Numbered from the stretch's first letter, positions 31,301 to 40,569 are shown. The stretch is DNA of 64,000 bases from an uncultured Aquimarina sp. (GCA_947498815.1 CANMLU010000003.1:372001-436000), one strand, 5' to 3'. Notes: a model not told the origin generated them from the sequence alone. A program made the numbers and translations.

Positions 31301-32579
31301 TAGCATAATCAAACCCCTCATTAAAACCAGAGATTGCACCAATAAACCCTTGCTGAACAGTGGAAACCTGTCTTATGGCCTCTGTAATAGGCCCCGCTGG
31401 CCCTATTGCAGTAGGATCGAGATCGTTATTGTTATTATCAGGGAAGGATCCGGCTCCTGTATTAAACAAAGAAGCGGGGATCGTAAAATTACCAGTATCT
31501 GGAGATTCTCCAAGATCCTGAAGCGCGACAATATTACGCGCATTGGTAAGCGTTTGAGCACTTGTAGCTCTATTCGTAATCCAAACTTCTATTCTGGTAA
31601 TCTGTATATTATTATTTATAAAAGGATAGCTAGACAATGATCTGTCGTAGTTATCTCTAAAATAATGAGAAAGGAAGAAGTGACGATTTTCATCATAATC
31701 CAATGCAAAAAGTTCAAAATTCTGTACTGTTCCTCCACCTTCAACATTTACAGATCTGGTTTCTGACCTTTGCTCTGAGTATACTCCTGTTATTGTAGTT
31801 CTACCAAACTGTAATCCCATTTTAACTCCAAAAAGGCTTTGTGCCCCTTGGATCAATGAACTGTTTAATGGCATGCTCACGTTACCCACCTCAATACTTT
31901 GAATAATATCATCTTCGGTAGGTGTATATTCTAATTTTAATTGATTTTGAAAATCAAAAGTAGATTCTGTATCATAATTTGCTGTAACCTGTAGTCTTGT
32001 TCCTATTTTACCTAATAGGCTCAGGCTAATTCTTTGATCAAAATCAAAAGTAAAATTGCTTCGATTACGAGGTGAAAAGGCTGGATTGTCCTGTTTGGTG
32101 TATAATAAACCTAAATCCATTTCTACCGACCCCTGTGGAATAATTTCTATTTCATTGCCTCCAAATACGGATTCGAAAAAGTTAGAGTTCACATAAAAAA
32201 TCGGAAGTAAATTCTTTCTTTTTTCTTCGCTACCATCTTTTTTACCACTAAAAGCTTCTATTTTTTCTTTGAAGTAATTTTTACGTTGTTCTTCTGCCAC
32301 TAACGCTTCAAACTCTGCTGGTGTTAAAAACAATGGATATCTCACATTAAAATCACCCAACATTTCTCGATAAATATATCGATTAGTAATTGGATCATAA
32401 TCGTATTTAGTAACGATACTATTTGGATCTGGTAATGTAATCTCTCCTATAGAAAACGTAGTACTAGTAGAGTCCCGAACAGTTTCTGTTTCTTGACCAT
32501 GTAACACTCCGCTATAAAGTGCAATCAAACATACTAGTATTCTAAAAAAATTAAAGTGTAAATGATTCGAAGAATTCAA
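25362..32579 (-). CDS. sprA: SprA, giant outer-membrane translocon of the type IX secretion system
   Basis: A 2405-aa protein, the size of known SprA/Sov proteins. It has a signal peptide (FRILVCLIALYSGVLHGQ), repeated SprA-type N-terminal segments, a VRAEGAYLIAGAPKG block, a Lys/Glu-rich charged loop (about residues 1895-1930) and a long run of barrel strands ending FTLRYNFG. SprA forms a 36-strand pore through which folded T9SS cargo leaves. The start is TTG 32579, 6 bp after ruvA; no in-frame ATG lies near the signal. The ruvA-sprA-gcvH order is, from recollection, conserved in the group. Confidence 0.96.
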   Translation of the reverse strand: MNSSNHLHFNFFRILVCLIALYSGVLHGQETETVRDSTSTTFSIGEITLPDPNSIVTKYDYDPITNRYIYREMLGDFNVRYPLFLTPAEFEALVAEEQRKNYFKEKIEAFSGKKDGSEEKRKNLLPIFYVNSNFFESVFGGNEIEIIPQGSVEMDLGLLYTKQDNPAFSPRNRSNFTFDFDQRISLSLLGKIGTRLQVTANYDTESTFDFQNQLKLEYTPTEDDIIQSIEVGNVSMPLNSSLIQGAQSLFGVKMGLQFGRTTITGVYSEQRSETRSVNVEGGGTVQNFELFALDYDENRHFFLSHYFRDNYDRSLSSYPFINNNIQITRIEVWITNRATSAQTLTNARNIVALQDLGESPDTGNFTIPASLFNTGAGSFPDNNNNDLDPTAIGPAGPITEAIRQVSTVQQGFIGAISGFNEGFDYAILENAKKLNASEYTLNTQLGYISLNQKLNNDEVLAVAFQYTEGGRVFQVGEFANDGVDATVGDNTSADAGVEAGSSQSLVVKMLKSPITNVNLPIWDLMMKNIYSTGAFRLEQNDFRLNILYSNPSPVNYITAAEGSNLALPADVEQTTLLKVFNLDRLNPNNDPVQGGDGFFDYVPGITIDSENGRIIFTSVEPFGEFLFNKLDNGPVGASYTNPNSYNANQAEYVFRDLYTQTKIIADQQSANKNYFQLKGRYKSSGQDGIPLGAFNVPQGSVTVTAGGRVLQEGVDYTVNYQIGRVTILDESLKASNTPIQVSTENNAVFGQQTKRFTGINVEHKFSDDFILGGTFLNLNERPITQKSNYDFEPINNTILGLNVSYATEVPFLTRMVNKLPNIDTDVPSNVSVRAEGAYLIAGAPKGADFDGKVTTYIDDFEGAQTRIDVGSPLSWELSSVPIGFGDPGSTTSQTIVDGLESGYKRAKLSWYSIDPIFYSNNRPSGITDQDLASNASRRVFIDEIFSRTDVVQGQSLALFTLDLNYDPTTRGQYNFNPNYALGSTITPDPRENFGGITRQLTSTNFEQSNVEFIEFWLLDPFYTGPSGAQEPLTQSNNGTIVFNLGNISEDVLKDGKKQYENGLPETPVNDFAPTSYGAQVPINQSLIYAFDSDGQARTNQDVGFDGLNDQQEIARYGTGFGDDPSGDNYSYFLQPQDNPNGINNVVNRYKNYNGTQGNSPTDVTNDDRGNTTFPTAEDVNRDNTMNTINSYFEYEIPIFQGMGMGNDGGTGFIADVRQDNDEVSGRNIEYRWLLFKIPIYEPTRAENIADFRSIRFMRMYLTDFESPVLLRFGSLDLVRGDYRRYVQVGNTANDPTNGLNIFGDSNVVVTSVSREEIERYVTPPGVVREQLNNNNNIIREDERSLALTVNNLQSDDARGVYKNFNVDMRQYENLEMFLHAEPVLSQTAIQDGDLKAFIRMGNDFTNNFYQIELPLTVSDIGDRAQDLVWPEANRLNLPLDFLQEIKSNVLGSNTLSVNDLNFFEGPNNLRVGIKGNPNFGDIRVMMVGVKNDSGSDQTGTVWFNEMRLSDLKNRGGWATVGSLDANVADFANVSASGRITTIGFGGIEQGPNERSREDVRQYDLTTNVNLGQLLPKKWGVKIPFNYSRGEELITPQFDPEFLDIELQDRLDNIDDPEEKERVERQSTDYTKRQSFNVIGLRKERTGDGKPMPYDIENFAFSGTYNQTDHRDFEVEKSLDQSVRLGGTYDFSFQPKEIEPFKKIKFLGKSKYFDLLKDFNFNLLPTSVSVNTNINRQYNEQVFRDITLGPDDIRLPALFQRNFLFDWQYGINYNLTKSLNFNFTSANNRIVKNFIDDDNIVDNTIDIWSGFFDIGDPNTHNQQLQVNYEIPFNKVPVFKFMRATYSYNADFQWVKGSEALKTLEDIPDLGNTVQNANVHTLNGSLDMNTLYKYVGLTKKKPGRKNTKKDKGAKAKEEPAEDGKEDAKKKPKRQKSKLTVGDKAFNTLIGLVTAVKKVNVSYQQDNGIFLPGYTRSPGFVGTLKPTLGFTFGSQAEIRDIAARNGWLTLYQEFNQQYQEVEGRQLNVQASLGLFKDLKIDISGNRNYSETFTENYRVNVNGSGTIDQDDPYQSLTANTFGNFTISTLLINTAFKKSDQFSSEAFDEFRENRLVIAQRLALERGIDPFTDSNNDGFADSDTDQDGFPDGFGGTNQAVVLPAFLSAYTGSDPSKVQKGAFRDVPLPNWDIKYTGLMRLKWFKKRFKRFSVAHGYRANYTINQFQTNLEYVDGTGVDQANNFRNPLLYSNINLTELFSPLIRLDMEMKNSIKILAEWKKDRALSLSFDNNLLTEIQGNEYIIGLGYRLSDITFATRIAGRKQVIKSDLNLRADLSLRQNETLIRYLDLDNTQVTAGQDIYGLKFTADYALSKNLTALFFYDHTFSEYSISTAFPQTTIRGGFTLRYNFGN

Positions 32580-32584
32580 TGCTT

Positions 32585-33166
32585 TTATAAATTTTTTAGT
32601 GCCTGTTTAATAATATTTTCAACTGTTTCTTTGGGGGTAGTTTTCAAAACTCTGTCAATTGCCTTTTCTGCCTGCTTTCGATTAAATCCTAGAGTTTCTA
32701 ATGCTGATAACGCTTCATCTTTATTAGTATTGCTTTGTGACACAGAAACTTCATCGATATTATAGGCTTTAAGTATCTTATCTTTTAAATCTATAATTAC
32801 CCTTTGAGCAGTTTTGACACCAATTCCTTTAATAGATTGAATTGTTGCAACATCATTTGAGGCTATAGCTTCTTTGATTTGATTGGGATGTAGTGATGAC
32901 AACATGGTTCGAGCGGTACTGGCTCCAATTCCGGAAACAGAAATTAAAAGCCTAAAAATCTCTCTTTCGGACTTTTCTACAAAACCAAATAAGGTATGAG
33001 AATCTTCTTTAATTTGAAGATGTGTATATAGCTGTAACGTCTCTCCTTCAGGAATAAGAGAGAACGTATGTAATGAGATATGTAAAATATATCCCACTCC
33101 TCCACAATCTATTACTACATCAGTAGGATTTTTTTCAACAAGCCTCCCCTTGATATGTGTGATCAT
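32585..33166 (-). CDS. ruvA: RuvA, Holliday junction-binding subunit
   Basis: A 193-aa protein with the RuvA domain I start MITHIKGRLVEK and DCGGVGY, two helix-hairpin-helix motifs (SVSGIGASTARTML and SIKGIGVKTAQRVIIDL) and the C-terminal domain III (DEALSALETLGFNRKQAEKAI) that contacts RuvB. It tetramerises on Holliday junctions and loads RuvB. ruvB is not adjacent but lies 20 kb away at 52.5 kb. It is 6 bp upstream of sprA, so the two are probably co-transcribed. Confidence 0.96.
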   Translation of the reverse strand: MITHIKGRLVEKNPTDVVIDCGGVGYILHISLHTFSLIPEGETLQLYTHLQIKEDSHTLFGFVEKSEREIFRLLISVSGIGASTARTMLSSLHPNQIKEAIASNDVATIQSIKGIGVKTAQRVIIDLKDKILKAYNIDEVSVSQSNTNKDEALSALETLGFNRKQAEKAIDRVLKTTPKETVENIIKQALKNL

Positions 33167-33301
33167 CTGTTAAGTTGATGTTAAGCAACCAAATGTAATA
33201 AAATTCTATTATATAACTAGGATAAAAATAAGCTTTAAAATATCACCAATAAAGAGCCGCAAACCAGCCATGCTTTTCATCGGGAATTGTTTGCATTACA
33301 A

Positions 33302-35611
33302 CTATATTTGACCAGAAATCAACGATAATTCTCGTTCTCTTTTTTCCTTTTCCTGAGCATCAATTACTGCAACAGCTGCCATATTTATCATTTCCTCAAC
33401 GCTTGCTCCTAGCTGAAGAATATGAGCAGGCTTATTCATTCCCATCATGATGGGGCCAATGGATTCTGCATTATTTAATTCACTCAATAATTTATAATTA
33501 CTATTTGCCGAATCCAGACCTGGAAATACTAAAGTATTCACTTTTTGTCCGTTTAGCTTAGAAAACGGAAATTTGTCTTTCCGCATTTTTCTATTCAATG
33601 CAAAGTTCATTTGCAATCCTCCATCTACTATCAAATTAGGATAATAGCGATGCAAATAAGCCACTGCATCTTGCACTTTTACGGCGCTAGGATGTTTGGA
33701 TGATCCAAAATTTGCATAAGACACCATCGCCACGATGGGTTCGATACCAAACATTTCGACCGTTCTTGCAGTCATTTGTGCAATTTTTGCCAATTCTTTT
33801 GACGATGGATCGATATTAATAGAAGTATCACTTATAAACAATGGACCTTTATCGGTCATCATTACATTCATAGTAGCAATCCGGGTAGCTCCTTTTGCTA
33901 AACCAATCAGATCCAACATGGGCTTAACCACAGTAGGATAACTGCGAGAATACCCAGAGAGTAAAGCATCTGCATCTCCCTCGTTAACCATCATTGCGGC
34001 AAAATAATTACGTTCTCGCATTAATTTCTCTGCATCATACAGCGTTATCCCCTTACGCTTATTAGCTTCCCAATATTTTTTGGCATACCTATTTTTACGT
34101 TCACATTCTTCATCTGCTTTAGGATCTATGATGTCAATCCCTTTTGGATCAAAATCGATTTCCTTCATTAACTCCAGGATGATATCTGTACGTCCTAATA
34201 AAATCGGAAACGCTATTCCTTCTTCCTTAACGGTCTGGGCAGCTTTTAATACGTCTAAATGATCAGCTTCAGCAAAAATTACCTTTTTCGGATTGGTCCT
34301 TGCGCGATCAAGCAACAGTCTTACCAATTTATTATCATTACCCATTCTCTCCAACAATTCATCTTCATACTTTTCCCAGTCTGTGATAGACTCAGTAGCC
34401 ACACCACTTTCAATAGCAGCCTTTGCAACTGCAGGTGGAACTTTGGCAATTAACCTTGGATCAAAAGGTTTTGGGATTATATAATCTCTTCCAAAATTAA
34501 GACGGGTTTCTCCGTAGGCTATATTTACTTGTTCAGGAACAGGTTCTTTGGCTAGTTCTGCCAGTGCTTTAACAGCGGCCATTTTCATCTCTTCATTAAT
34601 CGCTGTGGCTCTAACATCCAATGCACCTCTAAAAATAAATGGAAACCCTAACACATTATTTACCTGATTAGGATGATCACTTCTTCCAGTAGCCATGATA
34701 ACATCTTTACGAGCTTTTATAGCAAGATCATACTTTATTTCAGGATCTGGATTGGCCATAGCAAAAACGATAGGATCGTTGGCCATAGACACCAACATTT
34801 CCTGGGTCACCAGATTTGCCATTGACAAGCCAATAAATACATCGGCATCTTTCATTGCATCTTCTAACTCGTATAAATCTCTATCGGTAGCAAATTCGGA
34901 TTTTTCCTTAGTAAGGTTTTCTCTATCCTTTCTGATTACACCTTTACTATCTGTCATGACTATGTTCTCAGTTTTTGCACCGAAGGCTTTATAAAGTCGC
35001 GTACAAGAAACAGCTGCCGCTCCCGCACCACTAACCACTATTCTAACTTCTTCAATCTTTTTATCGGCAATCTCTAGTGCATTCAGTAAAGCTGCTGCAG
35101 AAATAATTGCCGTACCGTGTTGGTCATCATGCATTACTGGGATATCAAGCTCTTCTTTTAACCTTCTTTCAATCTCAAAGGCCTCGGGAGCTTTAATATC
35201 CTCCAAATTTATTCCACCAAATGTTGGTGCAATATTTTTTACAGTTTCAATAAAAGCGTCAACATCTTTTGTGTCCACTTCAATATCAAATACGTCTATA
35301 TCAGCAAAGATTTTAAAAAGTAACCCTTTACCTTCCATTACAGGTTTTGAAGCTTCGGGACCAATATCCCCTAGTCCAAGCACCGCGGTACCATTAGATA
35401 TTACAGCAACAAGGTTTCCTTTTGCCGTATACCTGTATACATTAGCTTTTTCTTTTTCGATCTCTAAGCATGGCTCAGCTACTCCAGGAGAATATGCAAG
35501 AGATAGATCTCTTTGTGTTGCATATTTTTTGGTGGGAACTACTTTGATTTTACCAGGGGTTGGCTTTGCGTGGTATACCAAAGCCTCTCTTCTTTTACTT
35601 TCAATACTCAT
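33302..35611 (-). CDS. maeB: NADP-type malic enzyme with phosphotransacetylase-like domain
   Basis: A 769-aa MaeB-type enzyme converting malate to pyruvate and CO2 with NADP+. The malic N-domain (residues 1-160) contains SLAYSPGVAEPCLEI and LEDIKAPEAFEIE and is followed by MHDDQHGTAII; the NAD(P) domain has VVSGAGAAAVSC. The C-terminal third (about 430-760) is a phosphotransacetylase-like regulatory domain (FAEADHLDVLKAAQ, LISDTSINIDP, NTLVFPGLDSANSNYKLL). A TAACTTTG -7 box lies 26 nt upstream. Confidence 0.95.
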   Translation of the reverse strand: MSIESKRREALVYHAKPTPGKIKVVPTKKYATQRDLSLAYSPGVAEPCLEIEKEKANVYRYTAKGNLVAVISNGTAVLGLGDIGPEASKPVMEGKGLLFKIFADIDVFDIEVDTKDVDAFIETVKNIAPTFGGINLEDIKAPEAFEIERRLKEELDIPVMHDDQHGTAIISAAALLNALEIADKKIEEVRIVVSGAGAAAVSCTRLYKAFGAKTENIVMTDSKGVIRKDRENLTKEKSEFATDRDLYELEDAMKDADVFIGLSMANLVTQEMLVSMANDPIVFAMANPDPEIKYDLAIKARKDVIMATGRSDHPNQVNNVLGFPFIFRGALDVRATAINEEMKMAAVKALAELAKEPVPEQVNIAYGETRLNFGRDYIIPKPFDPRLIAKVPPAVAKAAIESGVATESITDWEKYEDELLERMGNDNKLVRLLLDRARTNPKKVIFAEADHLDVLKAAQTVKEEGIAFPILLGRTDIILELMKEIDFDPKGIDIIDPKADEECERKNRYAKKYWEANKRKGITLYDAEKLMRERNYFAAMMVNEGDADALLSGYSRSYPTVVKPMLDLIGLAKGATRIATMNVMMTDKGPLFISDTSINIDPSSKELAKIAQMTARTVEMFGIEPIVAMVSYANFGSSKHPSAVKVQDAVAYLHRYYPNLIVDGGLQMNFALNRKMRKDKFPFSKLNGQKVNTLVFPGLDSANSNYKLLSELNNAESIGPIMMGMNKPAHILQLGASVEEMINMAAVAVIDAQEKEKRERELSLISGQI

Positions 35612-35636
35612 ACTAAATAAAGATAAATGTGCAATA

Positions 35637-35644
35637 CAAAGTTA
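35637..35644 (-). promoter_or_regulatory. -7 promoter box TAACTTTG of maeB
   Basis: An exact TAnnTTTG match on the minus strand, 26 nt before the maeB ATG at 35611. The -33 element is not clear. Confidence 0.45.
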
Positions 35645-35748
35645 CAAGTCTGTTTGAGATGCAGAAATTAATGAAGCGTTATCTTCCAAAAAATTAGGAA
35701 TAGAAAAAAGAAGTTCGTCTTTTAACGAATCCATTAAGAATTTAATAA

Positions 35749-37686
35749 TTATTCTGCGTTAATTTTAAAAATATCATCAGGATCAATCAATTGATCGAGT
35801 TTTTCCTTAAACTCTTCATCTAAGAGACTCAACCCTAACTGATAAGAAGCGTTCATCCATCCAAACCCGCTTGGAGTAATATAATCAAACTTGGTTCCTA
35901 CATTACCATACTCTGCGTACACCTTGTGTGTACATTTAACCACATCGTATTTTTCGGGAATAGTACCGTTATAATTTACCGCATTCTTAGTAATCATCCA
36001 TAACCAGCGATATATTAACTCTTGAGCTTCCTTATGATATCCATAATCTATCAATCCTCTCCAAATTAGCATTTGATGTGGTGCCCAGCCATTGGGGTAA
36101 TCCCATTGACGTTGTGGAGCGTTTGGATCATTCTTATCTGCGATATCGGATGTACTTGCAACTCCTCCTTTTTGAACTAACTGCTCAAACAAACCTTTAA
36201 CCATCTGATCGGATTGTTTTTTGGAGCATAAACCTGCCCATAAAGGATAAAAATTAGTAGCAGATGGAATAAATGTCTGTTTTTTGGTAACAAAGTCATA
36301 GTCATAATATGATCCATTTTCTTCATCCCACATCAATTGATTCATCAATCTTTTTCTCTCTTCGGCCTTTGTCAGCCAAAATTCGGTAGTATAATTTTCG
36401 AACTTATTATCAAATACATTTTTGATCAAATAAGCAATATCCTTCTCATATTTATACAACAAACTATTGAGCCCGACAGTGTTTAGATCTGTACAAACAT
36501 CATCCAAACGATTGGAGGTATCATGACCACTTTCGCGCATTGAACGGTCATGAGTAAAATATTCGTCCAACTGTCTATCGATTAGATCGTGATTACTATA
36601 TTTTGTCTTGAACTCCTCTAGTGAAAGCCTATAGTTTTTAGCATACTTGTTTAAAATGAAATCAAAGTGTCCTTCTTCTGTTTCTGGAGGTATCCCAATT
36701 CCTTCACCATAAAATCTATTTAAACCTGTATACGTTAAACGAATACCATTTTTCATCCATGCCGTTTCATACTCTTGTATTACAATTTTTAGATGCTTCG
36801 ACAACCATTGTTTTGAAATTTTTTTATTATCGAGGTATATTTCTTTAAGAAGTGAACTAAAAAAAGGAGGTTGCGTTCTGGTTAGGTAATAACTACGATT
36901 TGCATTTAGTATTTTTCCATAATGCTGTATTTGATATCCAAAATTATCTGCCATGGCCATGGCAAGATCTGCTCTATCATCGATCAACAATCCTACAGAT
37001 TCAAAATAGCTGTCCCAGCCATACATCTCATTAAATCGGCCACCGGGAACCACAAAAGGCGTGCCTTTATAATTTCCGTCCTTAAGCGAATGTGCCAGAT
37101 TAAGAATACCTGGCTTATCATTCAAAGTCTTTACATATTCGGGTGTGATATCCCGAGGAAGCACCACGACCTTGAGGTTTGGAAATTCTGTTTCTAAAGA
37201 TTGGAAATAAGTAATTGCCTCTTTATCCTTGTAGGGAATATATAAGCGCAATATATCTGTTTCTGATTTGGTGTCATCAAGTACTGTTGCTAATCCTTCC
37301 TTATCAATAGATCTAGTGAGATTATCCCAAAACCGAGTTTTGATCAATCTGGAAATACGCCCCGAAGGTGTTTCTGTGATTTTATCAATAGAAATACTAT
37401 TTCCTGTCTTAGCGATTGCCAGTTCCTGAAGCAAATTTGACAAATGATATGTACCCTCTATCATATGGACATTACCATCAGAAGCCAAAAACTCGAACTT
37501 CTTTGGCCCTTTATCGTCAATGGTAATCTTTTTATCATTATCGGTATCTTCCTGAGCAATTAGTTTTTCTAAAACCTCTTCATAACCCGTACTTATCTTT
37601 TCGGTTGTTTTTTCTTTACACCCAATTAAAAGACAGGCGATTATACTAATTTTAAGATATTGAAATTTAAAACCTTTACTATGCAC
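35749..37686 (-). CDS. Trehalase family lipoprotein (GH37-like)
   Basis: A 645-aa protein with both trehalase signatures: PGGRFNEMYGWDSYF near residue 220 and QWDYPNGWAPHQ near residue 530. The N-terminus is a lipoprotein signal with lipobox LIGC, so it should work in the periplasm or on the surface, splitting trehalose into two glucoses. The start is GTG 37686. It lies 15 bp after the Na+/solute symporter gene, so both form an operon for external trehalose use. The first ~90 residues after the lipobox are an acidic linker absent from classical trehalases. Confidence 0.9.
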   Translation of the reverse strand: MHSKGFKFQYLKISIIACLLIGCKEKTTEKISTGYEEVLEKLIAQEDTDNDKKITIDDKGPKKFEFLASDGNVHMIEGTYHLSNLLQELAIAKTGNSISIDKITETPSGRISRLIKTRFWDNLTRSIDKEGLATVLDDTKSETDILRLYIPYKDKEAITYFQSLETEFPNLKVVVLPRDITPEYVKTLNDKPGILNLAHSLKDGNYKGTPFVVPGGRFNEMYGWDSYFESVGLLIDDRADLAMAMADNFGYQIQHYGKILNANRSYYLTRTQPPFFSSLLKEIYLDNKKISKQWLSKHLKIVIQEYETAWMKNGIRLTYTGLNRFYGEGIGIPPETEEGHFDFILNKYAKNYRLSLEEFKTKYSNHDLIDRQLDEYFTHDRSMRESGHDTSNRLDDVCTDLNTVGLNSLLYKYEKDIAYLIKNVFDNKFENYTTEFWLTKAEERKRLMNQLMWDEENGSYYDYDFVTKKQTFIPSATNFYPLWAGLCSKKQSDQMVKGLFEQLVQKGGVASTSDIADKNDPNAPQRQWDYPNGWAPHQMLIWRGLIDYGYHKEAQELIYRWLWMITKNAVNYNGTIPEKYDVVKCTHKVYAEYGNVGTKFDYITPSGFGWMNASYQLGLSLLDEEFKEKLDQLIDPDDIFKINAE

Positions 37687-37701
37687 GACCTTATATTTAA
37701 A

Positions 37702-39420
37702 TTACCAAAAGAAACCTACCACAATCGTAGTTACGATTAAAAGAATAACAGATAAAATTCTATAATTTTTATACCAAGGTTGTCCTGTAAGATCTTTTGA
37801 CTCCTCTGCAAACATTTCCTTTTTATAGGTATATTCTTTTATCTGCTGTTCTGATTGCGGTTTTGTTGCTAAACTTACAATAGCATGCAAAATAACACAA
37901 ATCACAAACAACCATGTCGCTTTTGCCAAGAAATGAAGCTCATTAACCTCTGGAACCCAATCAAAAGTTTGAGAAAGTATCATCAAAACCGCCAGTGAGA
38001 AACCTGTTAATAAACTTACTATTGATCCATTTCCATTGGCACGTTTCCAAAACATCCCAAGAATAAAAGTAGATACCGCTGGTGGACAAGTATATGCAAT
38101 CACCAATTGCAAATAGGTCCATAGAGAATCACTTACGCTTTCGATAAAGGGCACCCATGAAATAGCCAAAACCACCAAAATTACTGTCGTAATTTGGCCA
38201 ACTCTCACGAGTTGCTTGCTTGTCATCTCGGGTCTTAATTGCTTTACAAAATCCATTGTAACCAATGTTGATGCTGAATTAAATGTTGCAGAAACAGACG
38301 ACATCATCGCTGCCATTAATCCTGCTACTACTAATCCTAACACTCCAACCGGTAGCAATTGAAACAATAATACTGGATACGTGAGGTTAGGACAATCGGC
38401 AAGATTATTACAAACAGTACCATCTGTCAATGCATAATTAAGTCCAGAAATATCCAAAGTACTAAATAAAAGTAAAGCCAAAACCCCAGGAACCACCATT
38501 ATAAAAATTACTGGCAATTTAAGTAATCCCGCAAAAAGTGCTCCCCAACGACCATGATTTAAATCTTTTGCTCCAAGCACACGTTGTACCATAAACTGAT
38601 TGTTTGCCCAGAAATAAAACCCAAGTAAGGGTACACCGGTCAACAATCCCCACCAAGGCATAAACTCATCATTACTTGGTCTTACTAAACTAAATACTTC
38701 ATCCGAATTTTTGGGAATAAATTTTCCTTCTGCCACACGGTCTCCAAAATTAACCTCGCCTGCAGATAACATTGTATCCAGTTTTGCCATCATTCCTGAC
38801 CATCCTCCGCCTAATTGATCAAATGCAAAATAGGTAAGCAAACAAGATCCTAATATCAATAATATGGCCTGTATCACCTCTGTTTGAATAACAGAGTTTA
38901 ACCCTCCTGGTATCGTATATGCTGCTGCTGCTACTGCAAGTATTATTAAAATTAATGTTGAATCCATTGCAGGAAACAATAGGGTCAATACAATTTTACC
39001 AACATATAACCCTGCTGCTGTATCTACCAAAATATTACCTACCACGGTAATAAATGAAAAGTAATATCTAGATCTGCTATCATATCTCCTCTCCAAAAAC
39101 TCGGGCATGGTATAGACACCGGATCGTAAATAAAAAGGTAGAAAAAATATGGCAAAAAATATCAATACTACAACGGCAAACCACTCATAGTTATATACAT
39201 TAACATTGGTTTGATAAGCATCTGAAGCTAACCCCACCAACGTAGAACTCGAAATGTTTGCAGAAAATAATGCAATCCCAACGATAGGCCAAGTCATTGT
39301 TCGGCCTCCTAAAAAATAATCTTCTGAACTTCCTCTTTTTGATTTAGAGATCCCGTAGATGATAATCCCTATTAAATATACTACAATTACGGCAATGTCG
39401 ATATACGATAATTCATTCAT
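37702..39420 (-). CDS. Na+/solute symporter, SGLT family
   Basis: A 572-aa protein with about 14 membrane helices and the SSF-family features GGRTMTWPIVGIALFSANISSSTLVGLA, the AAAYTIPGGLNSVIQTEVIQAILL segment and VAGLMAAMMSSVSATFNSASTL. This is the vSGLT branch that imports sugars with Na+, fitting a marine organism. Being first in an operon with trehalase, it may import the released glucose or trehalose itself. It is preceded by a 20-bp perfect palindrome at 39590-39609. Confidence 0.92.
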   Translation of the reverse strand: MNELSYIDIAVIVVYLIGIIIYGISKSKRGSSEDYFLGGRTMTWPIVGIALFSANISSSTLVGLASDAYQTNVNVYNYEWFAVVVLIFFAIFFLPFYLRSGVYTMPEFLERRYDSRSRYYFSFITVVGNILVDTAAGLYVGKIVLTLLFPAMDSTLILIILAVAAAAYTIPGGLNSVIQTEVIQAILLILGSCLLTYFAFDQLGGGWSGMMAKLDTMLSAGEVNFGDRVAEGKFIPKNSDEVFSLVRPSNDEFMPWWGLLTGVPLLGFYFWANNQFMVQRVLGAKDLNHGRWGALFAGLLKLPVIFIMVVPGVLALLLFSTLDISGLNYALTDGTVCNNLADCPNLTYPVLLFQLLPVGVLGLVVAGLMAAMMSSVSATFNSASTLVTMDFVKQLRPEMTSKQLVRVGQITTVILVVLAISWVPFIESVSDSLWTYLQLVIAYTCPPAVSTFILGMFWKRANGNGSIVSLLTGFSLAVLMILSQTFDWVPEVNELHFLAKATWLFVICVILHAIVSLATKPQSEQQIKEYTYKKEMFAEESKDLTGQPWYKNYRILSVILLIVTTIVVGFFW

Positions 39421-39589
39421 GTGTGAAGTGTTTTGTGTACTATCAAAAACTAATTGTTCTTAAAGTAGAAGATTTGGGGGAGGCTTTAAAAACTAAAATT
39501 TATTTATATTTTTTGTTAAAAAACTTGTTGAATATACAAGTTTATTGCAAAACGAAGGAGGTTTTATGAATCAAAAACGTTAAAATGTA

Positions 39590-39609
39590 TAATACAAACG
39601 TTTGTATTA
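39590..39609. promoter_or_regulatory. 20-bp perfect palindrome, LacI-type operator candidate
   Basis: TAATACAAACGTTTGTATTA is its own reverse complement over 20 bp, with the central AAACGTTT typical of LacI-family operators. It lies 170 bp before the symporter ATG and 20 bp after the queG stop. No lacI-type gene is in the window, so the regulator would act from elsewhere. Confidence 0.55.
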
Positions 39610-39629
39610 CGGATTTTTCAACAAAAAAA

Positions 39630-40556
39630 TCATTCCTCTTTTAAAAATTGAATATTTCTGTTGAGTCCAGAAAATTTTGTTCTTTTTACTGCCGATTTTT
39701 GAAAAACTTTTGAGAACACCTCTTGCGTGATCTCTTCCCAATCCTTCTTGGTCATAGACAACAATTCCGGTTTTGGATTAAAAAGAGGTTCATTATGAGG
39801 TTTCGAAAAACGATTCCATGGACAAACATCCTGGCACACATCACAACCAAACATCCAATTATCAAACTGTCCTCGATAATTTGAGGGGATTTGCTCTTTC
39901 AATTCTATTGTAAAATATGAAATGCATTTGCTACCATCGACTACATATGGATCTACGATAGCCTGGGTTGGACAAGCATCAATACAGGCCGTACACGTAC
40001 CACAATGATCAGTTACTGGAGTATCATACTCAAGCTCCAAATCAACAATTAATTCTGCAATAAAATAGAATGACCCAACTTGTTGCGTGAGTAAGTTGCT
40101 GTTTTTACCAATCCATCCTAATCCACTTCTTGCTGCCCAGGCTTTATCCAAAACAGGTGCGGAATCTACAAAAGCCCTACCGTGCACATCACCAATTTCT
40201 TCCTGTATATAATTTAATAGTGCTTTCAATTTGTCCTTGATCACAAAATGATAGTCTGTACCATAGGCATATTTTGATATTTTTGGGGCCTCGGGATCTT
40301 TTTGATTCTGAGATGGAAAGTAATTAAGCAATAATGAAATTACACTTTTTGACCCTTCGACCAGTTTTGTAGGATCTAGTCGTTTGTCAAAATGATTTTC
40401 CATGTATTGCATCTCACCATGCATATTCTGATTTAGCCAATTCTCCAAACGAGGAGCTTCTTCCTCAAGGAACTCGGCTTTGCTTATACCGCAAGACAAA
40501 AAACCGAGGCGCTTGGCTTCGGTTTTAATACTTTGTGTATATGTTTGGCTGTTCAT
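39630..40556 (-). CDS. queG: Epoxyqueuosine reductase QueG
   Basis: A 308-aa cobalamin-dependent Fe-S enzyme for the last step of queuosine synthesis in tRNA. The N-terminal half contains [16 protein letters not shown] and [26 protein letters not shown]. Two [4Fe-4S] motifs follow: [12 protein letters not shown] and [11 protein letters not shown]. It ends soon after the second cluster, lacking the C-terminal HEAT repeats of the E. coli enzyme, which is common in Bacteroidota. It is preceded by a TATCTTTG box only 6 nt before the ATG. Confidence 0.95.
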   Translation of the reverse strand: MNSQTYTQSIKTEAKRLGFLSCGISKAEFLEEEAPRLENWLNQNMHGEMQYMENHFDKRLDPTKLVEGSKSVISLLLNYFPSQNQKDPEAPKISKYAYGTDYHFVIKDKLKALLNYIQEEIGDVHGRAFVDSAPVLDKAWAARSGLGWIGKNSNLLTQQVGSFYFIAELIVDLELEYDTPVTDHCGTCTACIDACPTQAIVDPYVVDGSKCISYFTIELKEQIPSNYRGQFDNWMFGCDVCQDVCPWNRFSKPHNEPLFNPKPELLSMTKKDWEEITQEVFSKVFQKSAVKRTKFSGLNRNIQFLKEE

Positions 40557-40561
40557 CGTTC

Positions 40562-40569
40562 CAAAGATA
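40562..40569 (-). promoter_or_regulatory. -7 promoter box TATCTTTG of queG
   Basis: An exact -7 match on the minus strand, 5 nt before the queG ATG at 40556, implying a leaderless or nearly leaderless transcript. Confidence 0.5.
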
